A DNA stretch of 9,194 bases from CAJXCL01 sp964394335 (GCA_964394335.1 CAYMVZ010000095.1:1-9194), one strand, 5' to 3'. Shown: positions 1 through 5,701, counted from the first letter of the stretch. The notes: generated from the letters alone by a model not told the origin. Made by a program: numbers and translations.

Positions 1-85
1 TAACCCCGCAGCAGAGCTGCGAGGAATGCGCTCGCTAAGCACTTTCAAGTCTTCGCAGCTACTCTCCTCTGGGCGAATCTGCGGA

Positions 86-205
86 GCCACGCTTAGCGGG
101 GCGGAGCAAATTGGACGGTTTCCAAAGGAAAGCCGCCCGAAGGGTTGAGGCCTTGGATGGCAGAGCTAAGCTCAGCTTTGCCACGCTCAGCGGGGCTTTG
201 CCGAT
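86..205. repeat. Dispersed structured repeat R1, copy 1
   Basis: The stretch 109-182 matches 3937-4010 over 74 bases with three differences, and shares the core GCCCGAAGGGTTGAGGCC with 1527-1544. It contains the stem TTCC-aaa-GGAA flanked by CGG and CCG, as in copy 3. The 5' arm hairpin of copies 2 and 3 is not recognisable here; instead GCCACGCTTAGCGGGGC (86-102) recurs with one change at 180-196, giving this copy an extra internal duplication. The 3' edge, around CCGATAATCACAT, resembles that of the other copies. The minus strand stays open for translation across the copy, but I see no protein family in it. Boundaries are approximate. Confidence 0.8.
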
Positions 206-247
206 AATCACATAATGGTAAGCCTGACCCTCTTTCTCAGTTAATTT

Positions 248-276
248 TTGACTTTTTTTTTCTATGTTCATACTAT
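248..276 (+). promoter_or_regulatory. Candidate sigma70 promoter of the toxin-antitoxin operon
   Basis: TTGACT (248-253) is followed after 17 bases by TACTAT (271-276). This places a transcript start near 283, about 70 bases before the antitoxin ATG. The -35 is good (5 of 6) and the -10 weaker (4 of 6). TATAAC at 274-279 is an alternative -10 with poorer spacing. Confidence 0.45.
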
Positions 277-302
277 AACTAAATGCTACGATATTTATAT
301 AA

Positions 303-314
303 AACAGACCTGTT
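303..314. promoter_or_regulatory. Possible operator dyad upstream of the antitoxin
   Basis: AACAG-AC-CTGTT is a 5+5 dyad in the leader between the promoter and the antitoxin start. Type II toxin-antitoxin operons are usually autoregulated by binding to such palindromes. The site is short and lies downstream of the predicted promoter, so this is a weak call. Confidence 0.25.
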
Positions 315-352
315 GTTTTCAATACATTCAGTTATTTTTTCCTCTTAAAATT

Positions 353-544
353 ATGACTCAAACATCTTTAACAAGTATAGAAGAAATAAAAAAAGCCATT
401 TCAACTCTTCCTAAGCAAGAAGTAATCAAGCTTGAAAAAGACCTTCAAAATTATATTGAAACTTCGATGATGACGGAAAGCGCTGAATCAGCATTTTTAG
501 ACTGGTTGGACCTTGAGGAAGACATCCACAATAACGATGTATGA
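353..544 (+). CDS. Antitoxin-like small acidic protein (type II TA)
   Basis: A 63-aa protein. The first half looks helical (TSIEEIKKAISTLPKQEVIKLEK); the C-terminal end is acidic and probably flexible (DWLDLEEDIHNNDV), a usual antitoxin layout in which the tail wraps the toxin. I do not recognise a specific antitoxin family and see no clear ribbon-helix-helix or AbrB signature. The identification rests on size, composition and position: its last codons overlap the start of the PemK/MazF-like toxin by 8 bases (537-544), implying translational coupling. The ATG at 353 is chosen because the frame upstream of it reads as unlikely leader sequence. No clear Shine-Dalgarno sequence precedes it. Confidence 0.7.
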   Translation: MTQTSLTSIEEIKKAISTLPKQEVIKLEKDLQNYIETSMMTESAESAFLDWLDLEEDIHNNDV

Positions 545-932
545 TTCCGGTGATATTGTCCTTATAAGTTTTCCCTTCTCTTATCTTAAAATCACTAAAA
601 TCCGTCCGGCGTTAGTAATCACTCAAATCAAAGAAGATATCATTTCCCTTGGAATTTTCTCAAAAATACCTGATTCGCTGGAAAAATCCTGGGTATTTTT
701 AGATGAAGAAAAAGATTGGTTTAAACAAACTGGTTTAAAGAAAAAATTATTGAAAAAAACTGAAAAGATCGCAGTGATTCACAGTTCTCTTGTGAAGAAA
801 AAGATTTTTAAAAAGCCTGGAGCTTTGGGCGGGTTTACCCCGTTAGAGATTAAGGAAACGACTGATAAAATAATAATATACCTACTTAAAACTATCTTTG
901 GTCGTTCCCTATTTCTAACGGGGTTTACTTGA
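537..932 (+). CDS. PemK/MazF-like endoribonuclease toxin
   Basis: A 131-aa protein. The N-terminus (YDSGDIVLISFPFSYLKITKIRPALVI, residues 2-28) carries the family hallmark G-D-I-V-x-x-x-F-P-F followed by K-x-R-P-A-L-V-I, in which the arginine-proline region lines the RNA-binding site. Family members cleave mRNA as dimers and are held inactive by the antitoxin encoded just upstream. The middle is lysine-rich and diverges from textbook MazF. ATG 537 is preferred to an earlier in-frame start because the family begins a few residues before GDIV and because it overlaps the antitoxin stop. The C-terminal tail (about residues 98-131) lies in an 11-bp inverted repeat (837-847 and 914-924), and the end overlaps the convergent gene by 8 bases, so the tail may not be ancestral. 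Confidence 0.85.
   Translation: MYDSGDIVLISFPFSYLKITKIRPALVITQIKEDIISLGIFSKIPDSLEKSWVFLDEEKDWFKQTGLKKKLLKKTEKIAVIHSSLVKKKIFKKPGALGGFTPLEIKETTDKIIIYLLKTIFGRSLFLTGFT
837..924. repeat. Inverted repeat in the 3' end of the toxin gene
   Basis: ACCCCGTTAGA (837-847) is the exact reverse complement of TCTAACGGGGT (914-924), with a 66-base interval. Both arms also sit beside GGGTTTAC (831-838 and 921-928), so the ends carry both inverted and direct similarity. The arms bracket the last codons of the toxin and touch the stop codon of the convergent gene. Confidence 0.7.
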
Positions 933-1302
933 TTTTATTTATAAAGGCTTTTGCGGATTTGAAAATGTCTTTAACTACATTTGTATCTCCAAGCAATCCT
1001 CTGTAATATCCAGCTATATGAAGAATATTATATAATTTATCAAAATCCATTTTTAACCTGCCATTACGTATAGAAAGATGCTTTTTTATCATGTTTCTGT
1101 ATCCCTCGACGGACTTTGGGAGTTCTTTTTGAGACAGGCCTCTTTTTACCAGGCACTCATCAATTGCCTTTAGTATCGCGAGATAAGCGGTTCCACAGGC
1201 TTCTTGAACCGGTTTGATATCCAGATAATTGTCTCCTTCTACAGGAGCTTTCCTTAAAGTCTCTTTAGCGTTTTTAAAATATCTTAATGCTTCACTCGCC
1301 AT
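925..1302 (-). CDS. DUF5618-like small helical (HEPN-like) protein
   Basis: A 125-aa protein, predicted all-helical and basic. Phrases such as ALRYFKNAKETLRKAPVE, VQEACGTAYLAILKAID, LPKSVEGYRNMIKKHL and LHIAGYYRGLLGDTNVVKDIFKSAKAFI resemble the DUF5618 family as I remember it. That family is of unknown function and resembles HEPN-type helical bundles; I do not see an R-x4-6-H ribonuclease motif, so RNase activity should not be assumed. The ATG at 1302 is preceded by GGGGA at a suitable distance, and a strong promoter lies about 30 bases upstream. It converges on the toxin gene and their ends overlap by 8 bases (925-932). It is not obviously part of the TA module, having its own promoter and the opposite strand. 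Confidence 0.75.
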   Translation of the reverse strand: MASEALRYFKNAKETLRKAPVEGDNYLDIKPVQEACGTAYLAILKAIDECLVKRGLSQKELPKSVEGYRNMIKKHLSIRNGRLKMDFDKLYNILHIAGYYRGLLGDTNVVKDIFKSAKAFINKIK

Positions 1303-1332
1303 TTCTACGTCCCCTTATTTTTTAATTCTTTA

Positions 1333-1364
1333 CCTATTATGCATAAAATAGGGTTTATTGTCAA
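1333..1364 (-). promoter_or_regulatory. Strong sigma70 promoter with overlapping dyad for the DUF5618-like gene
   Basis: On the minus strand TTGACA (1364-1359) is followed after exactly 17 bases by CATAAT (1341-1336), a near-consensus promoter that predicts a leader of about 27 bases. The dyad CCTATT (1333-1338) / AATAGG (1347-1352) with a palindromic ATGCAT in its centre covers the -10 element, the classical position for a repressor operator. Confidence 0.7.
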
Positions 1365-1475
1365 AAAAATAAATTAGCAGTCAGCAATCGAAAGACAGGG
1401 AACGGGGTTCATCGATCGGGGAAGAACAATTAACAATTAAATGTTTTAGCCACGAGGATCACAGTGCGACAGAGC

Positions 1476-1571
1476 CGCAACCACAATTTTACTGCGAGGG
1501 TAAAATTGGACAGCGAAGAATGAGCTGCCCGAAGGGTTGAGGCCATGGATGGCCGAAATCACATTAATTAG
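1476..1571. repeat. Dispersed structured repeat R1, copy 2 (short form)
   Basis: It shares CGCAACCACAATT at the left, the core GCCCGAAGGGTTGAGGCC, and CCGAAATCA at the right with copy 3, but lacks the 20-base segment AGAGCTAAGCTCAGCTTTGC. Predicted hairpins are CAATTTTAC (1484-1492) with GTAAAATTG (1500-1508), loop 7; CAGC (1511-1514) with GCTG (1524-1527); CCC-gaa-GGG; and the 14-base dyad GGCCATGGATGGCC. The first two stems pair fully here although their sequences differ from copy 3. Confidence 0.85.
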
Positions 1572-1572
1572 C

Positions 1573-1599
1573 TACTAAGATCGCTAAGGACACTAAGAA
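1573..1599. repeat. 9-nt-periodic repeat, three units (CNCTAAGNN variant)
   Basis: TACTAAGAT, CGCTAAGGA and CACTAAGAA follow in tandem, 3 x 9 bases. This is the same period and frame as the CGCAGAGNN repeats at 5421, 5667, 7666 and 8659, with CTAAG in place of CAGAG. Confidence 0.7.
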
Positions 1600-1668
1600 A
1601 ATTATTTTTAAAAAATCTTTTCCTTCATGATTTGTGTCCCGTTTTTTGGGATTCGTGGTTTAAATCAA

Positions 1669-1812
1669 TCAATTGGACAACTGGCCGGACAAAGCTTTTA
1701 AAGACTGTTGAAGCACTTTTTTTCTTTCCTCTGCTAATTCACGATCACCAAAACGGGTTTCATAATACGAGTCAGTGATTATTTTAATTTTTCCCCAGGC
1801 TGGTCCAACATC
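1669..1812 (-). pseudogene. Frameshifted C-terminal tail of the transglutaminase (DUF4129-like)
   Basis: Reading the minus strand from 1812 in the frame shifted relative to the main gene gives DVGPAWGKIKIITDSYYETR then FGDRELAEERKKVLQQSLKALSGQLSN, ending at TGA (1671-1669). A segment with tyrosines followed by R-F-G about 20 residues into the tail is the usual end of TgpA-type transglutaminases (DUF4129 region). The main frame instead ends early after MLDQPGEKLK. The shift can be placed in the A5 run on the coding strand (1817-1813): six As would join ...FICQIKK directly to DVGPAW.... The tail is therefore real coding sequence, separated by an apparent single-base deletion, biological or a sequencing/assembly error. 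Confidence 0.8.
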
Positions 1813-3636
1813 TTTTTAATCTGGCAGATAAATTCTTTTGCTGTGACAGTTTCTTTTTTTTCAAATCCTTTTTTCCTGAGTAATACGAGCATTTTTAAAT
1901 AAACTTCTGATACGTTCTTTTTGTAATAGGATTTTTTTCTCCATCTCAACGCTGGTAATGAAAGCATTTTTTTTCCAAGAACCAGGATCAAAACTATTGA
2001 AATAACATAAAGAGCTTTTTTTTCCGGCCGGCTGTTATTCATTTTTGCTTTAAAAAATTCCAACATTTCTGAAAAATTGGTATTAAACCTGTTTCTCATT
2101 TTAATAGTTTGATGCCGGACATTAATGGCTATAGTCTGCTGATCCCGCCATGAATAATTAATGATATAGCGATACCATTTCATTCTTAACGCGTCGAGAT
2201 AACGATCCATTCTGAGAAAAATTGTATTGGAAAATGTAGGTATTGCCGCTGCCGGTGTGGGATCAAAAACAACCCATCCCCTGTCATCCATTAATGCCTC
2301 AACCCATGAATGAGCATGACTCTGGCGAACCAGCAAATATTCACCCACCTCATTCCATTCCCCTCTCAAAAAACCGTTCACAAGTCGAGCGGGTATCCCT
2401 GAAGCCCTTAGCATAAGGACCATCGCGGAGGCAAAATATTCACAATGACCCTTTTTTCTTTCAAATAAAAAATTATCAATAGGAGAAATATCTTTTGGTT
2501 GTGATTGCAGCAAAGTATAGCCAAACTGAGTTTTCAGGTAGGACTCCATAACTTCAGCCTGCTCATGATTCTCTTTGACATCTTTTATAATATCGCGAGT
2601 GAGATTAATAAACCTGTCTGAAAGGGGAGGAAGTTGAAGGTATCTTTTCCTGAATGAAACCGGTATGTTTTCCTCTTCAGGAGATAATCGATATCTCCCT
2701 TTTGTGCTAAAGTCTGAATTGATAATAAGCCTCACGCGGCCGTAAGGATACTCAGAACGAAAAAGGCTGTTATTATAATCCATTACCATCCATTGAAAAG
2801 GAGCGTTTAAATTTAACGGTCGACCGGTAGTAAAAATTACATTTGAATCTATCGGTTCCAGGTAAATAACCTGCTTTAAATTTTGAGAAGATTTTTTTAC
2901 ATCATCTAGTTTAAAATTGTTCCTGCTGGCTTTTTTTACTTTTTGTTTGTTCAAAAAAGTGTTAGACCACCGCCTGCCGTCATAATAGTCAAGAGCTATG
3001 CCTCGCCAGTAAATATCATTCCCCGGTATTAGTTTCTTTTCATCTTGAAAAGTCTCAATTCTCATAACTACAGAATGATCCTGCTTAATCCTGCCTATAT
3101 CGCCTAACTCAACTTCATTTGAAAATCCGGTAATAGGATGCCCGCTTTTCTGGTAAAGGGTTAAATACCCCTTTGCCAGCCTCGGCATAAAAAAGAAAAT
3201 AATTAATGTAATAATGAATGAACCCAAAACCAAAAATGAGGTCAAACCAAAAAAGGACCCTTCTATTTTTTCTTTTTGGAACGCTTTTTTATCAGATGGC
3301 GTATACCTTTGACCCTTGCTTTCTAATTTAATTTCATCTTCTTTTTCCACGCGGAGGTGATATAAAATCATGCTCCAGGAAATAACAATAAAAAAAGTCA
3401 TAAAAATCAATCCGAATGAAAAGTCCGCGGTACCCATAGCGCCGATTAACAGACAGGCAAGGCTGATAATGCTGCAAAAGAGATAATCATTGATTTCTTT
3501 CTTTAAAACAATTCTTGTGAAAAGCAATGCTAAAAGGATATAGCAGAAGGTGTCCAACAAAGGCAGGTTGAGAACAAAGTATAATAATACAACCGTTAGA
3601 GGCCCTAAATAAAAACCGAAAAAATTTTTTCTTTTA
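1779..3636 (-). CDS. TgpA-like membrane transglutaminase, main part (5' end lost in the gap)
   Basis: The frame is open from the N gap to TAA at 1779-1781. It begins KRKNFFGFYLGPLTVVLLYF and runs through several hydrophobic helices (TgpA_N/DUF3488), a periplasmic region, then the transglutaminase core. Counting from the internal TTG at 3560, the catalytic triad is Cys373 (KKGHCEYFASAM), His417 (SHAHSWVE) and Asp433 (VVFDPTPAA), with typical spacing. Another hydrophobic helix follows (ALYVISIVLILVLG, about 517-530), then a short cytoplasmic stretch cut by the frameshift. Such proteins are thought to act on peptides or proteins in the periplasm and are usually encoded next to DUF58 and MoxR genes, as with the DUF58 gene upstream here. 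TTG 3560 is not the real start: the reading frame and membrane segments extend upstream into the gap. Confidence 0.9.
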
Positions 3637-3736
3637 NNNNNNNNNNNNNNNNNNNNNNNNNNNNNNNNNNNNNNNNNNNNNNNNNNNNNNNNNNNNNNNN
3701 NNNNNNNNNNNNNNNNNNNNNNNNNNNNNNNNNNNN
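3637..3736. other. Assembly gap (100 N)
   Basis: A run of exactly 100 N is the conventional placeholder for a gap of unknown length. The 14-base string AATTTTTTCTTTTA ends the left contig (3623-3636) and starts the right contig (3737-3750), so the contigs may overlap or nearly touch. A direct 14-base overlap would leave the transglutaminase halves out of frame by one. Confidence 0.95.
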
Positions 3737-3892
3737 AATTTTTTCTTTTATCTCAGCGGCAAATAAAATGGTAAGCAGTAAAAAAGATAATATGACAACG
3801 GCGGGGTTTAGTGCTTCACTCACCCACAAAGCGATTATCCCAAGACTGTAGAGAGTATAGTTTGTTAAAATAAATCCAAGAGCTAATGTCAT
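3737..3892 (-). CDS. N-terminal fragment of the transglutaminase (first membrane helices)
   Basis: From ATG 3892 the frame reads MTLALGFILTNYTLYSLG then IIALWVSEALNPAVVI then LSFLLLTILFAAEIKEK, two hydrophobic helices running into the gap. This fits the start of a TgpA_N/DUF3488 domain, and AAEIKEK joins naturally to KRKNFFGFY on the far side, so both pieces are probably one gene. No good ribosome binding site precedes ATG 3892. The frame remains open upstream through SFGRF into repeat R1 (to a TTG at 4018), so the original start may have been displaced or replaced by the repeat. Confidence 0.7.
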
Positions 3893-3906
3893 AAAGCGAC
3901 CAAAGG

Positions 3907-4020
3907 ATCGCAACCACAATTCGGTAAGGAAAACCGAATTGGACGGTTTCCGAAGGAATGCCGCCCGAAGGGTTGAGGCCATGGATGGCAGAGCTAAGCT
4001 CAGCTTTGCCGAAATCAAAT
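3907..4020. repeat. Dispersed structured repeat R1, copy 3 (long form)
   Basis: The fullest copy. From left to right on the plus strand: CGCAACCA, hairpin CAATTCGGT (3917-3925)/ACCGAATTG (3933-3941) with a 7-base loop, hairpin CGG-t-TTCC-gaa-GGAA-tg-CCG (3944-3963), CCC-gaa-GGG, GAGGCCATGGATGGC, then the segment AGAGCTAAGCTCAGCTTTGC missing from copy 2, and CCGAAATCAAAT. The extra segment holds overlapping palindromes GAGCT-A-AGCTC and AAGCT-C-AGCTT. The copy lies 15 bases upstream of the ATG of the transglutaminase N-terminal fragment, and on the minus strand at least two frames are free of stops through it. Confidence 0.85.
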
Positions 4021-4054
4021 AGGGCTACCGCCCGGTGCACTAAAGCCTTGCATA

Positions 4055-4089
4055 AGCCGCTGTAAAAAAACAAAAACTAAACAGCGGCT
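4055..4089. repeat. Hairpin between the DUF58 and transglutaminase genes
   Basis: AGCCGCTGT (4055-4063) pairs with ACAGCGGCT (4081-4089), a 9-bp stem around a 17-base A/T-rich loop. No T tract follows it on the minus strand, so it is not a standard terminator. It may stabilise the RNA end beside the terminator at 4092-4118, or mark the edge of the inserted sequence. Confidence 0.5.
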
Positions 4090-4118
4090 AAAAAACCTTC
4101 CTGAAAAAAGAAGGTTTT
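4090..4118 (-). terminator. Rho-independent terminator candidate after the DUF58 gene
   Basis: On the minus strand AAAACCTTC (4118-4110), a 9-base loop and GAAGGTTTT (4100-4092) form a 9-bp stem that continues into a run of six Ts (to 4090). It starts 12 bases after the DUF58 stop codon. The GC part of the stem is short, so termination may be partial. If active it would stop DUF58 transcripts before the transglutaminase gene. Confidence 0.55.
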
Positions 4119-4129
4119 ATAGTGTAATA

Positions 4130-5227
4130 CTATAAATATTCTCCGGCATAGGAGAGATGAATAATTCCTGCATTCATATCCTGAATTTCTAAAGGTCGAT
4201 CTGTTTTATCGTAAACCGGTTCCAATAAAGCAAGGTGATAGAAAATTTCGGATAAATGATTATAGCCGCTTCCAAACGGAATTTTCCGGTTGCGGGTTAT
4301 GATTTCTACCTCACATCCGTCACGGATAAAATGGTTGGCAAGGGAAGCCGCCTGGGAAACTCCATTATCAAATTTTACCTTATAAGAATCCCTTTTTGTT
4401 TGTTCCGCATCGACTTTATTATCAAATATGATCGCTACTTTCGGGTTTTCTTCCATAAAATGCTCTTTAACCATGAGGTTATTAACTTTAGCTGATGTCT
4501 TCCAGTGAATCATTTTAGAACTGTCGCCATGCGCAAATCCTCGAAATCCAAAAATATCACTTCCCTCTCCTTTAATGCTGGAAATTGTTTCTCCTATACT
4601 GGCAAGCTGGCTTGAAATACCATCAAGGTCTCTAATAGGAGGATAGACAACCCGCTCTTCCGTCTTTTTGAATAGAGCTGTTTTAATAAAAAAACCAAAA
4701 GGATACCGGGTTGAAATTTTTATCCCGTTAGTTTTAAACAATCCTCTTTTCGGAAACATGCACAACATATTTTTATTCTCCAACTCTCCCGCTTTAACGT
4801 GATAACAGTATAATTTTGGCATATTTTTTATGTCACTCTGAATTTGCAGAGGGGTTCCATGACTATCAACAAAATCTACATCTTCTTCGAGCCAGACTGA
4901 ATAGGTAGGAAACCATTTTTTATTATTCTTAATTTCCACCCGGACAGGGAAAGGTTCTTGCGCAAAAATCTCTGCCGGTATTTTACGGGTTACAGAAAGG
5001 TGTCTCAGGGTTATTTCCGAGAGAATTCCTGAAACAATAATAAAACTCAGGCACATAGCCAAAATGAGATAGAGGAGGTTAATACCTGTATTAATTGCTC
5101 CAAAACCTATTCCGATGGTCAGGATAATAAAAAATACTCCTTCCCGGGTAAGCCACAGTGTACGGTTACTGATGGAAAAAGAAAAAGAGAGTGGAGAAAA
5201 ACCGCTATTGGTTTTTTGAAAACGCAT
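4130..5227 (-). CDS. DUF58 family membrane-anchored protein
   Basis: A 365-aa protein. Residues 31-48 and 52-68 are two hydrophobic helices near the N-terminus, followed by a beta-rich domain and the DUF58 signature RGFAHGDSSKMIHWKTSAK (229-247; the usual form is G-D-x-x-R-x-I-H-W-K-x-S-A-R). The C-terminal part (VAIIFDN, 264-270) starts the von Willebrand factor A-like fold proposed for the family. DUF58 proteins are encoded with MoxR AAA+ ATPases and TgpA-type transglutaminases; the latter is the next gene downstream in the same direction, but no moxR lies upstream here. ATG 5227 is preferred to the adjacent in-frame TTG 5230 because GAGG ends six bases before it. The biochemical function of the family is not established. 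Confidence 0.92.
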   Translation of the reverse strand: MRFQKTNSGFSPLSFSFSISNRTLWLTREGVFFIILTIGIGFGAINTGINLLYLILAMCLSFIIVSGILSEITLRHLSVTRKIPAEIFAQEPFPVRVEIKNNKKWFPTYSVWLEEDVDFVDSHGTPLQIQSDIKNMPKLYCYHVKAGELENKNMLCMFPKRGLFKTNGIKISTRYPFGFFIKTALFKKTEERVVYPPIRDLDGISSQLASIGETISSIKGEGSDIFGFRGFAHGDSSKMIHWKTSAKVNNLMVKEHFMEENPKVAIIFDNKVDAEQTKRDSYKVKFDNGVSQAASLANHFIRDGCEVEIITRNRKIPFGSGYNHLSEIFYHLALLEPVYDKTDRPLEIQDMNAGIIHLSYAGEYL

Positions 5228-5419
5228 CAAGTACCTCGGAAATTATCTATTATGCCCCTCTCATTTTTTATGTATTATTTGGGCTGGGACATATCTATAA
5301 ATATATCACCATTATGATTAGCTGTAAAACAGTGTTAGTGCGGGTTAGAGACAAACTTAGTTCCATTGTGATACCTAAAACCGATGCCTATTTCGCGCAA
5401 TTTGTGCTTTATTGATTTT

Positions 5420-5440
5420 ACCGCAGAGGACGCAGAGAAA
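5420..5440 (+). repeat. 9-nt-periodic repeat, two units
   Basis: CGCAGAGGA then CGCAGAGAA, preceded by AC, the same leader as the copies at 7666 and 8659. It is oriented opposite to the copy at 5667-5693. Confidence 0.65.
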
Positions 5441-5591
5441 TCTATTTTCTCTTTGCCCTTAGCTCTTTGCTACACACAATGGGCAATAAGCTATCCACTA
5501 ATATTCGCGTAATTCGCGGTTAAAAAAAGATTTGATCTTGGATTTGAATGAGGATTACAATGATCTAAGGAAATATTGACCTCCCCTTAAT

Positions 5592-5612
5592 CCCCTCCTT
5601 GCGAAGGAGGGG
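5592..5612. repeat. Strong palindrome CCCCTCCTT/AAGGAGGGG
   Basis: A perfect 9-bp stem with a 3-base GCG loop. It is preceded by CTCCCCTTAAT and followed by a purine-rich stretch, a layout resembling a palindromic element common between genes in many environmental bacteria. No T tract follows, so it is not called a terminator. Confidence 0.6.
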
Positions 5613-5666
5613 AAGAGCGAAGTGAAAGGGCGGTTAAAAAAGTTCAGAAGGTGCAACAATTTAATA

Positions 5667-5693
5667 CTCTGCGCGCTTCGCGCTCTCTGCGGT
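5667..5693 (-). repeat. 9-nt-periodic repeat, three units, inverted orientation
   Basis: On the minus strand CGCAGAGAG, CGCGAAGCG and CGCAGAGTA follow in tandem after AC. The middle unit is diverged and makes a small GCGCG-ctt-CGCGC stem. The repeat ends nine bases before the dprA start and would encode the spurious N-terminal residues of a longer dprA reading frame. Confidence 0.65.
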
Positions 5694-5701
5694 CAATTAT
5701 T

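Larger units (their letters stand above)
1303..1668. other. Non-coding, repeat-rich interval
   Basis: No credible gene on either strand. The right-hand part (1303-1364) is the promoter of the DUF5618-like gene. The rest holds repeat R1 copy 2 (about 1476-1571), a three-unit 9-nt-periodic repeat (1573-1599) and further low-complexity dispersed-repeat-like sequence (for example GATTCGTGGTTTAAATCAA near 1650). The interval ends at the true stop codon of the frameshifted transglutaminase gene. Confidence 0.7.
5228..5701. other. Non-coding, repeat-rich interval before dprA
   Basis: A block of about 470 bases with no credible gene. It should hold the upstream control region of the DUF58 gene (near 5231-5340), where no convincing promoter is seen. 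From 5420 it is filled with repeats: a two-unit 9-nt repeat, dispersed-repeat-like sequence around 5505-5522 (ATTCGCGTAATTCGCGG), a strong hairpin at 5592-5612, and an inverted 9-nt-periodic repeat at 5667-5693 that abuts dprA. No MoxR remnant is visible. Confidence 0.65.

Noticed and set aside
59..322. Minus-strand open frame of 87 codons across R1 copy 1
   Set aside because: Its sequence is the translation of the repeat followed by lysine-rich low-complexity sequence. The same phrase (ALPS-ASTLRAAFL-KPSN) recurs from copy 3, so it is repeat-derived.
248..1302. A larger defence island around the toxin-antitoxin pair
   Set aside because: Only the TA pair and a DUF5618-like protein are present; no nuclease, helicase, retron or effector genes flank them within the window.
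3907..4020. Group II intron or known riboswitch in R1
   Set aside because: No domain V-like hairpin with the catalytic triad, no intron-encoded protein, and no known aptamer core recognised; the element is only about 100 bases long.
3816..4073. Minus-strand open frame overlapping the transglutaminase N-terminus and R1 copy 3
   Set aside because: Out of frame with the membrane segments of the transglutaminase; composed of repeat translation and antisense-like sequence.
4256..4495. Plus-strand open frame inside the DUF58 gene
   Set aside because: Antisense shadow of a well-supported gene.
5191..5415. Plus-strand open frame of 74 codons after the DUF58 start
   Set aside because: Begins inside the DUF58 gene on the other strand, has no ribosome binding site and no recognisable motifs.
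5651..5701. Longer dprA starting at GTG 5651
   Set aside because: The additional 17 codons are encoded by a dispersed repeat and are not expected in DprA proteins.
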